Part shown: one piece after another, positions 56,966 to 64,000 of the stretch
Layout: each line of letters begins with the position of its first letter
Numbering within the stretch: the first letter of the stretch is position 1
Source: Phyllobacteriaceae bacterium
GTDB taxonomy: Bacteria; Pseudomonadota; Alphaproteobacteria; Rhizobiales; Rhizobiaceae
Direction: 5' to 3'
Assembly (NCBI GenBank): GCA_024742765.1
Contig: JANSXT010000013.1
Span: 1-64,000 of the forward strand
Length of the DNA: 64,000 nucleotides
The notes under the pieces: generated by a model
What the model saw: the letters and a program-made list of their open reading frames with translations, nothing else
The model's database searches: none
What the model was told of the DNA's origin: nothing
Made by a program: the position numbers and the translations under genes

Positions 56966-57604
56966 TCACATGGTCTTGAACGTCGTTTTCAGTTCAGCCA
57001 CCTCTTCGGGCGACAAAAGGCGCCGGGGCATGCCGCGTGTCGCCATCAGGAGTTTTGCCGTTTCTTCCAGTTCCTCGGCGGCACAGACGGCCGAGAACAG
57101 GTCTTTGCCGCTGACCACCGGCCCGTGATTTGCGAGCAGCACCGCCGCGTATTGGCCTTTCAAATGCCGGATCATGTCGCCGGTGCGCGGGTCGCCCGGC
57201 TTCACATAGGCCAGGCGCTTTACCGTGCCGACGCGCATGACGACATAGGGCGTCAGCGGCGGAATGCAGTCATTGGGATCGATGTCATCAAGGCAGGACA
57301 ATGCCGTTGCCCAGGTGGAATGCAGGTGCACCACCGCGCCGCATTGCGGTCGGGTCTCGTAGAAAGCCTGATGCAGGAACACTTCCTTTGTCGGCGGATC
57401 GCCGGCGATATGGTTGCCGGCCATATCGAGCTTGGCGATGCGGTCCGGGTCGATGTTGCCGAGCGTCGAATTGGTCGGTGTCATCAGGATCGCATCGCCG
57501 ATCTTCGCCGATACGTTGCCGGCGGTGCCGACGCTGAAGCCGCGCTGGAACAGCGACGCGCAAAGGGCCGACATTTGCTGCCGGAGATCATGTTCGTCAC
57601 CCAT
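56966..57604 (-). CDS. otnC: 3-oxo-tetronate 4-phosphate decarboxylase (class II aldolase family)
   Basis: 212 residues. Class II aldolase/adducin fold: FSVGTAGNVSAKIGDAILMT, zinc-ligand HxH in GAVVHLHSTWATAL, LANHGPVVSG with the third His. OtnC decarboxylates 3-oxo-tetronate 4-phosphate to dihydroxyacetone phosphate in L-threonate and D-erythronate catabolism (known for the family). It overlaps the kinase gene by 8 bases (ATGGGTGA), which strongly supports the OtnK/OtnC pairing. Confidence 0.87.
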   Translation of the reverse strand: MGDEHDLRQQMSALCASLFQRGFSVGTAGNVSAKIGDAILMTPTNSTLGNIDPDRIAKLDMAGNHIAGDPPTKEVFLHQAFYETRPQCGAVVHLHSTWATALSCLDDIDPNDCIPPLTPYVVMRVGTVKRLAYVKPGDPRTGDMIRHLKGQYAAVLLANHGPVVSGKDLFSAVCAAEELEETAKLLMATRGMPRRLLSPEEVAELKTTFKTM

Positions 57605-58889
57605 CCACGTTTCCTTCCATCACGCGCAGCGCCTTGGCAAAAAAATCCTCGCCGCCGAAATTGCCCGATTTCAGTGCCAAGGCAACGACCATGCCCTGGC
57701 CCAGCGTCAGCACCGGCACGCCGGGGTCGATCTGTGGTCCGATATGCATGGCGCGATGCCCCAACTGCACGGTGACCGCCTGCGCAACCGCGCCCGAGGT
57801 CTCGCCGCCCGCCACGACGATCCGCCGGCAGCCATTGGCGACCAGCATCCTGGCCGTGTCTGCAAACAGCGCATCCAGCTTTTCGGAAACCGCTTCCTTC
57901 CCGTAGCGCGCCTGGAGATTTTCGACGGTGTCGGGCGTGCCGGACGAGTAGACGAGCGGCGCCCTGCCGGCATTGGCAGCGATGAAATCGACAAGGGTTT
58001 GCGCCGTCACCGCACCGGACATGACCGCCGGCACATCGATCGCCATGACGGGGTGGTTCGCCGCATGGGCAGCGACCTGTCCACGGGTGGCGCCGGAACA
58101 GGAGCCGGCGAGGATCGCCTCGGGGCCGGAAACCGCGGCGGGAGGAGGCCGTCCGCCACTGGCCTTTCCAGCGCGGATGACATTGCGCGGCAGGCCCAGC
58201 GCGATGCCCGACCCGCCGGTAACGAGCATTCTTTCCGCGACCGCCTCGGCAAGGGTCAAGAGATGATCATCGGTGACCGCGTCGGCCACGATCAATGCGG
58301 CACCTGCCGCTGCCTGGCCGTCGATGGCGTTCGCAACCGCCTTGGCGCCCGCCATGACGGTTTCAAGATCGAGATGGCCGACCGGGCCGGTCGACTGGTG
58401 GCCGAGCCAGAGGCGGATGTCCGGATCGGTCATCGGCGTCAGCGGATGATGCCGCATGCCGGTCTCGCTGAGCAGCCTGTCGCCGACGAAAAGATGTCCC
58501 CGATAGACCGTTCGCCCGGTCGCCGGAAAGGCGGGACACATGATGATGCCAGTAACGCCGAGCGCTTCGGCCAGCTTTTCGGTGACGGGCCCGATATTGC
58601 CTCGCTTGGTGGAATCGAAGGTCGAGCAATATTTGAAGACGATCTGCGCGCAGCCCTGCGCCTTCAGCCAGGCAAGGGCGTCCAGACTGTCGCGAACTGC
58701 CTCGTCCACCGGCGCCGAGCGGCTCTTGAGCGCGATCACGCCTGCTTCGATGTCGGCGTCGGCGGGCATGTCGGGTATGCCGGCGAACTGCGCGGTTCGC
58801 AGGCCGCCTTCGGGCGCGACGCCCCTTGCGAGCGTGTTGGCGATGTCGCTCGCTCCGGTGAAGTCGTCCGCAATCACGCCGATCAGCAT
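57597..58889 (-). CDS. otnK: 3-oxo-tetronate kinase (four-carbon acid sugar kinase family)
   Basis: 430 residues from the ATG at 58889. Two-domain DUF1537-type kinase: N-terminal IGVIADDFTGASDIANTLAR with the substrate-binding acid pair, KYCSTFDSTKRGNIGPVTEK, and C-terminal ATP-binding VAGGETSGAVAQA and PGVPVLTLG. It phosphorylates 3-oxo-tetronate at C4 before the OtnC step. Its start overlaps the racemase-family stop by 7 bases (ATGCTGA). Confidence 0.9.
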   Translation of the reverse strand: MLIGVIADDFTGASDIANTLARGVAPEGGLRTAQFAGIPDMPADADIEAGVIALKSRSAPVDEAVRDSLDALAWLKAQGCAQIVFKYCSTFDSTKRGNIGPVTEKLAEALGVTGIIMCPAFPATGRTVYRGHLFVGDRLLSETGMRHHPLTPMTDPDIRLWLGHQSTGPVGHLDLETVMAGAKAVANAIDGQAAAGAALIVADAVTDDHLLTLAEAVAERMLVTGGSGIALGLPRNVIRAGKASGGRPPPAAVSGPEAILAGSCSGATRGQVAAHAANHPVMAIDVPAVMSGAVTAQTLVDFIAANAGRAPLVYSSGTPDTVENLQARYGKEAVSEKLDALFADTARMLVANGCRRIVVAGGETSGAVAQAVTVQLGHRAMHIGPQIDPGVPVLTLGQGMVVALALKSGNFGGEDFFAKALRVMEGNVDG

Positions 58890-59560
58890 GGCGCACGCTC
58901 CACGACCCGCCGGCGCATCTCCCTGACGGCGGATTCCGGACTTGTCAGGACCGGGACCTGCGTTTGCGCGCGCAGAGCCGGCGCGGCGCTCGCCATGGAA
59001 AACTGCGCCAGAAGGATCGCATCGTGACCGGACAACGCCGCCCCGCAATCGGCGATCAGCCGATCATGCATCGCTGCATCGCCGGCGCGCTTGGCTTCCA
59101 GGGCGCCCGCGCAATGGATTGCGGTCAGTTCCGCTCCGCTGCCCGATCGCGCGGCCATCCGGCGGAACTCGGCCTGCATGCCGGCGGCGGCCGGCGGAAA
59201 GGTGTAGATCATCGCCAGGGCCTGGCCGTGGGAAAGCGCGGCGCGAAACATCGCCTCGTTGGGTTTCATCACGGGGACCGGAAGCGCTTCGTCCGCCGCT
59301 TCGATCGCCGCGCCAAAGGCCGAGCAGGTGAAAAGGACCCCATCGGCGCCGAAGCCGTGCGCATAGGTGGCGAGGGCCAGGATCCTGTCCTCGAGTTCCG
59401 GTGTCAGCGTTTCGGATTTGGCGCGGTCCACTTCCAGGCTTTCCTCGAGCACCGTGACCGTCTCCGCCTCGCGCCAGAGCACGCGTGCGGCATCTTCGAT
59501 CGGTTCGATCGCCAAGCGTGTTGCATGAATGAGGGCGAGCCTGGGGCGCCGGATCATCAT
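58883..59560 (-). CDS. Aspartate/glutamate racemase-family protein
   Basis: 225 residues from the ATG at 59560. Asp/Glu/hydantoin racemase fold: LALIHATRLAIEPIEDAARV, first catalytic-type Cys in VLFTCSAFGAAIEAA, second in TAIHCAGALEAK (position somewhat earlier than usual), and ILLAQFSMASAAPAL. In this operon it could epimerise or isomerise a hydroxy or oxo acid at the alpha carbon, possibly standing in for the missing OtnI isomerase, which is inference. Confidence 0.8.
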   Translation of the reverse strand: MMIRRPRLALIHATRLAIEPIEDAARVLWREAETVTVLEESLEVDRAKSETLTPELEDRILALATYAHGFGADGVLFTCSAFGAAIEAADEALPVPVMKPNEAMFRAALSHGQALAMIYTFPPAAAGMQAEFRRMAARSGSGAELTAIHCAGALEAKRAGDAAMHDRLIADCGAALSGHDAILLAQFSMASAAPALRAQTQVPVLTSPESAVREMRRRVVERAPC

Positions 59561-59615
59561 GGAGCACCTTTCAACACGTCTTGTGTTTCTCCGGCGCATG
59601 TCCGGTCGGCACGGC

Positions 59616-60707
59616 TCAGGCCGCCAGACTGACCTGGGAAACCGTGTCCGCGACAAGCCGGCCGAACACATCGGTGTTGGTTTGCCCGCCGATGTCGCGG
59701 GTCCTGTTGGCCGGTTCGGCGATGACGTGATCGACCGCTTCGGCAATGGCGCGTCCGGCATCCATCAGCGGCGGCGCTTTGCGCCGTTCGCCAAGCCAGG
59801 TGAGCATCATGGCGGCCGACAGGATCAACGAAGTCGGGTTGGCGATGTTCTTGCCGGCAATGTCGGGGGCCGAACCATGCTGTGCCTGCGCGCAGCAAAG
59901 GCCGGTTTCCGCATTGGCATTGATTGCGCCGGCCAAGCCCAGCGAGCCGGACAGTTCCGAGGCGAGATCGGACAGTATGTCGCCGTAGAAATTGGTCGCG
60001 ACGACAACGTCATAGGCTTCGGGCTGGCGCACGAGCAGCGCGGCGAACGCATCGACGATCAGTTCTTCTGTTTCCACCTGGGGAAAATCGCGCGCCACAG
60101 CGCGAAAGCATTCCAGGAACAGTCCATCGGTCATCAGAAAGGAGTTGGCCTTGTGGATCGCCGCGACCTTGCGGCCGCGCTGCATGGCGAGCTTGAACGC
60201 CTCGCGGCAAATGCGCATGGACCCGTGGCGCGTGATCTTGCGCACCGACAGCGCCATGTCCGGATCGGGCATCATCTCGCCGACGCCCTTGTACATGTTG
60301 CGGTCGGGGTAAAAGCCCTCGGTCGCCTCGCGCATGATCACCAGATCCATGCCCGGCGCCTTGCTCGGCAGAAAATCGCGCGACCGGGCCGGGCGCACAT
60401 TGGCATAAAGGTCGAGCCCGACCCGGAAGCCGGCCGAGACGTTGCGCCCGCCCTCGGCGACCGGCGGATAGTCCATGTGCGATTGCGTGCCCAGGATCAC
60501 GCCATCGAATTCGGACCGCGCGCGGTCAAGAACCTCGTCGCGCAGTGTCGTGCCGTGCTTTTCAAGGCTGGCAAATCCAGCCTCCTCCTCGTGCATTTCG
60601 AGGCCGAGGTCGAACCGGGTGTTCGCCGCTTCGACGACATCGAGTGTCGCCGCCATGATCTCCGGGCCAATTCCGTCACACGGCAAGACCATCAACCGCA
60701 TCTTCAT
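59616..60707 (-). CDS. Isopropylmalate/isocitrate/tartrate dehydrogenase-family oxidoreductase
   Basis: 363 residues. Beta-decarboxylating dehydrogenase family: LPCDGIGPEIMAATLDVVEA, substrate arginines in LYANVRPARS and VIMREATEGFY, Lys in HKANSFLMTDGLF, metal Asp residues in NFYGDILSDLASELSGSLGL and cofactor loop HGSAPDIAGKNIANP. Members oxidise the hydroxyl beta to a carboxylate of malate-like acids, with or without decarboxylation (isopropylmalate, tartrate, homoisocitrate). In this operon the substrate is probably a C4 or C5 hydroxy acid. Confidence 0.88.
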   Translation of the reverse strand: MKMRLMVLPCDGIGPEIMAATLDVVEAANTRFDLGLEMHEEEAGFASLEKHGTTLRDEVLDRARSEFDGVILGTQSHMDYPPVAEGGRNVSAGFRVGLDLYANVRPARSRDFLPSKAPGMDLVIMREATEGFYPDRNMYKGVGEMMPDPDMALSVRKITRHGSMRICREAFKLAMQRGRKVAAIHKANSFLMTDGLFLECFRAVARDFPQVETEELIVDAFAALLVRQPEAYDVVVATNFYGDILSDLASELSGSLGLAGAINANAETGLCCAQAQHGSAPDIAGKNIANPTSLILSAAMMLTWLGERRKAPPLMDAGRAIAEAVDHVIAEPANRTRDIGGQTNTDVFGRLVADTVSQVSLAA

Positions 60708-60743
60708 CCTCCAACCGTCGCCCGGTGATTGGGCTCAAGATTG

Positions 60744-60755
60744 GTCTTTAAAGAC
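60744..60755. promoter_or_regulatory. Palindrome upstream of the dehydrogenase operon
   Basis: GTCTTTAAAGAC, a perfect 12-bp palindrome in an AT-rich 69-base gap between the regulator stop and the dehydrogenase start, 37 bp upstream of the ATG. Candidate operator for the adjacent GntR protein. Confidence 0.5.
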
Positions 60756-60776
60756 AAAAAGTACAAAAAGCAATTC

Positions 60777-61685
60777 TCAATCCTGGCCACCCTGGCCGAT
60801 CGTTCTCAGCAGCGCGGCCTTGCCCTTGAGCGCGCCCGCCAAGTGCTGACGCATTGCGTAGGACGCTTCGGCGATCTCTCCGCGTTCCACATGTTCGATG
60901 ATCGCAAGATGGCCTTGTGTCTGGTCTACGAACCGTTCGCGGCTGACCACGGCGCGATATTCCAACAGCCGCCGCATCTGGTTCACCCGCACCAGCGCCA
61001 TATGGAAATAGGGATTGCCGGAGAACTTGATCAGTTCCTCGTGGAACCGCGCACCGGCGGACAGCAGGTGCTCAACACTGCGGCTTTCGATCTCGTGGTC
61101 GAGCAGGCGTTGCTGCTCGGCCTTGAGCGCGGCAAGCATGCTCCAATCGACGCTATAGTCGGGGTCAAGCATCGCCGCCGGTTCGATCACCATCCGGAAA
61201 TGATAAATCTTGTCAAACGCTTCCGGTGTTTTGGCCACGTCGAGAAAACGCCATCCATAACCCGGCTTGCGCTCCGCCCACCCCTCGCGCACCGCGCGCA
61301 CCAAAATGTCCTGCAGCCGGCCACGCGTGAGTTCGTAGCGCTGGCGCAGAAACTGCTCGGTGACCTCGGCGGGAAGCGCCCCGTCGCGCCAATCGTCGGC
61401 CACGCGCTGGTAAACGGCCGAATCGTCGGGCCCCATGGCGTCAAGAATGTCCGGCGAGACCGGCCTCGTGCCCGCCGCCGAGACAAAATAGCCGCGATTG
61501 GGCCGCTTCTCGACCAGTCCGGCCTTTTCCAGCATTTCCAGCGCTTCGCGGACCGGCGAACGGGACACGCCGAACTCATCGGCCACGTTCTGCGCGCTGA
61601 TATGGGATCCGGCGTCCAAAGCCCGCGCCGTGATGCGTTGGGACAGGTCGCGGGCAACCTTTGCCGCAAGCTGGTTTGTCCGCAT
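60777..61685 (-). CDS. GntR-family (FCD-type) regulator of the sugar-acid module
   Basis: 302 residues, longer than most FCD regulators. Winged helix: LSQRITARALDAGSHISAQN and VADEFGVSRSPVREALEMLE. An unusual middle segment of about 100 residues (GPDDSAVYQRVADDWRDGAL and after) looks like a second winged-helix-like unit (GRLQDILVRAVREGWAERKP), followed by an FCD effector domain with FHEELIKFSGNPYFHMAL. Lies between and divergent from the tctC-B-A genes. Confidence 0.87.
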   Translation of the reverse strand: MRTNQLAAKVARDLSQRITARALDAGSHISAQNVADEFGVSRSPVREALEMLEKAGLVEKRPNRGYFVSAAGTRPVSPDILDAMGPDDSAVYQRVADDWRDGALPAEVTEQFLRQRYELTRGRLQDILVRAVREGWAERKPGYGWRFLDVAKTPEAFDKIYHFRMVIEPAAMLDPDYSVDWSMLAALKAEQQRLLDHEIESRSVEHLLSAGARFHEELIKFSGNPYFHMALVRVNQMRRLLEYRAVVSRERFVDQTQGHLAIIEHVERGEIAEASYAMRQHLAGALKGKAALLRTIGQGGQD

Positions 61686-61791
61686 TTACTCAAATGCCCC
61701 GCGACAAGCGGGCCGGGCCGGCCGCGCACGTTATCGATGCGCGGATAAAGCCACAGACTTGCGCCGGAATCAACGATTGGCCTTTTTTCGA

Positions 61792-61821
61792 TTGACATCC
61801 AACTCGTTGGAGTCGCATATT
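61792..61821 (+). promoter_or_regulatory. Promoter of tctC (system B) with an internal operator
   Basis: TTGACA (61792-61797), then an 18-bp spacer and CATATT (61816-61821), or a 17-bp spacer and GCATAT. The spacer holds the perfect palindrome TCCAACTCGTTGGA (61798-61811). A regulator bound there would block RNA polymerase. The site also lies upstream of the divergent GntR gene. Confidence 0.6.
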
Positions 61822-61866
61822 GGTTTTATAACACAATAAATGCAAATTGATCGTAGGGAGGAAACC

Positions 61867-62829
61867 ATGATCAAACGATCGACACTTGCAGCCGTCAGCG
61901 CGGCCGCTCTCGTTTCGATGTCGACGGCACCAGCGCTGGCGATGGACTATCCGAGCGAACGGCTGACCTATACGATCGCGTTCGGACCCGGCGGCGGCAA
62001 TGACCGCATGTCCCGCACGCTCGTCGACATTCTCAAATCCTACGAGCTCTATCCGAACGACATCGTTGTCGAAAACCGCGAAGGCGGCAGTGGCGCGGTG
62101 GGCTTCAGCTATGTCAAGCGCCAGGCGGGCAACCCCTATTCCGCCACATCGACGAGTGGCAATTTCATCGGCACGCCGCTGGTCGCCAACACGGACTGGA
62201 CCTACAAGGACTTCACGCCGATCGGTCTTCTGGCCAGCGATGCGATGTTCCTGGTGGTGCGCTCGGATTCCGACTTCGGAACACTCGATGACGTGGTCAA
62301 GGCCGCAAACGAAGGCCGGTTGACGATCGCCGGCAGCGGTTCGGCTGGCCCGGAACGCGTGACGGCGAGCCTGTTCGCCAAGGCGGCAGGCATTGAATAT
62401 GAATATGTGCCCATCGGTTCGGGCGGGGAACTGGTGACGGCTTTGACATCGGCCAGCGTCGATGCGGTCGTCGCCAACCCGTCCGAAGTGGCCGGCCAGA
62501 TCGAGGCAGGCACGTTCACGGCGCTCGCCTTTTCGGACTCGGCGCGCAGCACCAATCATCCCGACATTCCGACCTTCCGGGAGCTGGGCTATGATTTCGA
62601 CTTCTCGCTGCCGCGCGGTGTCGTGCTGCCGCCCGACCTCGACCCCGCCGTCCAGGACTGGTGGGTCGAAACGCTCAAGAAGGCAATCGACACGCCGGAA
62701 TGGCAGGAGTATTTGGTGACCAACGGCATGTCCGGCAATCCGATCTGGGGCGACGAGTTTGCCACCTATCTGGAGGAAACGAGCGCCGACTATGAAGCCG
62801 TGCTCAAGGACATCGGCGCCATCAACTAG
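61867..62829 (+). CDS. tctC: TTT transporter periplasmic binding protein (system B)
   Basis: 320 residues from the ATG at 61867 (GGGAGGAAA upstream). Signal peptide is about residues 1-25 (ending APALA before MDYP). TctC family: YPSERLTYTIAFGPGGGNDR, VVENREGGSGAVGFSYVKRQ, and IPTFRELGYDF. Distinct from the system A protein. Divergent from the GntR and OtnKC module, so it probably imports the sugar acid that module degrades. A hairpin follows it. Confidence 0.9.
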   Translation: MIKRSTLAAVSAAALVSMSTAPALAMDYPSERLTYTIAFGPGGGNDRMSRTLVDILKSYELYPNDIVVENREGGSGAVGFSYVKRQAGNPYSATSTSGNFIGTPLVANTDWTYKDFTPIGLLASDAMFLVVRSDSDFGTLDDVVKAANEGRLTIAGSGSAGPERVTASLFAKAAGIEYEYVPIGSGGELVTALTSASVDAVVANPSEVAGQIEAGTFTALAFSDSARSTNHPDIPTFRELGYDFDFSLPRGVVLPPDLDPAVQDWWVETLKKAIDTPEWQEYLVTNGMSGNPIWGDEFATYLEETSADYEAVLKDIGAIN

Positions 62830-62848
62830 TCTCCTCCCGAGACCAGCC

Positions 62849-62875
62849 GCGTGCGGGGACCTGTTCCCCGCACGC
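62849..62875 (+). terminator. Intercistronic 11-bp stem hairpin after tctC (system B)
   Basis: GCGTGCGGGGA (62849-62859) and TCCCCGCACGC (62865-62875) pair perfectly around CCTGT. No T-run. Like the hairpin after aglE it lies between binding-protein and permease genes, where it would favour a higher level of the binding protein. Confidence 0.6.
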
Positions 62876-62907
62876 ACACATTTGACGTCCCTTTCAGCGA
62901 GTCCGTC

Positions 62908-63435
62908 ATGAAGAAGTGGTTCGCCGCCGCCCTCCTGGTCCTTTCGATCGGCTACACCGCCTACGGCCTTTCGACGCTGACACTGTTCACCGCATCAGGC
63001 CGTCCGGCTGCGGGCTTTTTTCCACTTTTCATCGGGCTGCTGCTTGTCATCACCTGCGCGGTCAACCTTCTGGGCGACATCCGCCAATGGGCCGCCGAAA
63101 AGGCGACCGGCGCCCGGCACGCACACCGACCGGAACCGGCGGCCGAAAAGAGCGCCGAGGCGCTGGGCATCGAAACCGCCGCCTTGGATGGCGGTGCCGA
63201 ACATGGCCGGGACGTGCTGATCGTGTTCGGCTATGTGTGCGCCTTCGTTGCGGCGCTGAAGGTTCTGGGCGCGCTCCTTTCCATGATCGCCTTCATGCTG
63301 GTGTTCCTTTTCACGTTCAATCGTGGGCACACGGTCACCAACATCGTCTACAGCCTGGCGCTTCCGGGGTTCCTGTTCTGGCTGTTCAAGATCCTGCTCA
63401 ACGCGTCGCTGCCCGTCGGGCCGCTTGGCGTGTGA
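62908..63435 (+). CDS. tctB: TTT transporter small membrane protein (system B)
   Basis: 175 residues from the ATG at 62908. Helices near residues 5-20, 37-56, 103-135 and 145-165, with a polar loop at about 60-100, the TctB/DUF1468 pattern. It precedes tctA by 36 bases. Confidence 0.83.
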   Translation: MKKWFAAALLVLSIGYTAYGLSTLTLFTASGRPAAGFFPLFIGLLLVITCAVNLLGDIRQWAAEKATGARHAHRPEPAAEKSAEALGIETAALDGGAEHGRDVLIVFGYVCAFVAALKVLGALLSMIAFMLVFLFTFNRGHTVTNIVYSLALPGFLFWLFKILLNASLPVGPLGV

Positions 63436-63471
63436 TCGTCGCCAATCCGCGAATGCAACGGGCCGCCATCC

Positions 63472-64000
63472 ATGATCGCTGACATCGTCGCCAACCTGTC
63501 GTTGGGCCTTTCCATCGCCGCCTCGCCCGAGGGGTTCCTGTTCCTTCTGATCGGCGCTTTCGTCGGGATGATCGTCGGTCTGTTTCCTGGCTTTGGCCCC
63601 GCCGCCGGCATTGCGGTGCTGATCCCGATGACGTTCGGCCTGGAGCCCACCATCGCCATCATCATGCTGGCCGGCATCTACTACGGCTCGATGTATGGCG
63701 GCACGATCACTTCGATCCTGATCAACACGCCGGGCGAATCGGCCACCGTCGCCTCGACGCTTGACGGCTATCCGCTAGCGCAGAAGGGCCGCGCCGGCCC
63801 CGCGCTCGTCATGCAGGCCATCGCCTCCTTCGTCGGCGGCACGGTCGGCGTCATTCTCGTCACCGCTCTGGCCCCGTCGCTGGCCGATTTCGCCTCCTCG
63901 TTCGGGCCGTCGGAATATTTTCTGATCATCGCGGTGGGCCTTTTGATGCTGACCACCATGATGGGCGAGAACAAGTTCAAGGGCTTCATCTCCGCGCTCA
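63472..64000 (+). CDS. tctA: TTT transporter large membrane protein (system B), truncated by window end
   Basis: The first 176 codons are present. TctA motifs: IVGLFPGFGPAAGIAVLIPM (the PGxGP motif), YYGSMYGGTITSILINTPGE and SATVASTLDGYPLAQKGRAG. The rest lies beyond the window. Completes the second tripartite importer. Confidence 0.9.
   Translation, partial: MIADIVANLSLGLSIAASPEGFLFLLIGAFVGMIVGLFPGFGPAAGIAVLIPMTFGLEPTIAIIMLAGIYYGSMYGGTITSILINTPGESATVASTLDGYPLAQKGRAGPALVMQAIASFVGGTVGVILVTALAPSLADFASSFGPSEYFLIIAVGLLMLTTMMGENKFKGFISAL

Overview
The window is 64 kb of GC-rich, tightly packed DNA from an alphaproteobacterium, most likely of the order Hyphomicrobiales (Rhizobiales). This rests on the aglR-aglEFGAK alpha-glucoside locus in the order known from Sinorhizobium, on the guaB / rsmB / guaA neighbourhood, on alphaproteobacterial-looking tRNA-Gln genes, and on the many ABC and tripartite-tricarboxylate (TTT) uptake systems. 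Genus cannot be read from the sequence alone.

Layout. 1-0.8 kb: a tandem array of near-identical small secreted proteins cut by the window edge. 0.9-3.8 kb: periplasmic transglutaminase-like protease, DUF805 membrane protein, dapD, LOG-family hydrolase. 3.8-6.9 kb: an envelope two-component module (PepSY protein, OmpR-type regulator, histidine kinase, 49-residue membrane protein, and a second, divergent PepSY protein). 7.0-15.4 kb: tRNA-Gln(TTG) and the complete alpha-glucoside locus (LacI repressor, binding protein, two permeases, GH13 glucosidase, ATPase) with three repressor palindromes, then a palindromic intergenic repeat. 15.4-25.3 kb: sugar-acid dehydratase, XRE/DUF2975 pair, lipoprotein, pgi, acyl-CoA ligase, a 270-bp MITE-like element, DUF924 protein, split transketolase. 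25.3-30.3 kb: TetR-controlled RND efflux pump with paired operators, tRNA-Gln(CTG). 30.5-38.4 kb: Ppx/GppA phosphatase with a basic N-terminal extension, rlmE, Tat-exported metallo-beta-lactamase-fold protein, transglutaminase-like protein, ArsR-controlled permease, guaB.

38.4-40.8 kb is an accessory insert between guaB and rsmB. It holds two paralogous secreted proteins of unknown family, one with an in-frame TGA inside its signal peptide, and a coiled-coil ORF with a frameshift. rsmB, tspO, a GFA protein and guaA follow. Downstream of guaA lies a degenerate 3' half of a tRNA-Arg(CCG) gene, oriented as expected for the far end of an integrated island that extends to the right.

From 45.4 kb to the window end the content is catabolic. 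One large leftward operon encodes a TPP enzyme, TctA-TctB-TctC, SDR, M81 metallopeptidase, class III aminotransferase and amidohydrolase. It carries AT-rich palindromes that also occur at its GntR/FCD regulator gene. A second module pairs OtnK/OtnC-type four-carbon sugar-acid kinase and decarboxylase with a racemase-family protein, an isopropylmalate/tartrate-dehydrogenase-type enzyme and an RraA-like protein. It is divergent from a second TTT transporter and has its own GntR regulator. This second module lacks the usual LtnD/DenD dehydrogenase and OtnI isomerase, so it may be a variant sugar-acid pathway. These two modules are the best candidates for undescribed biochemistry here.
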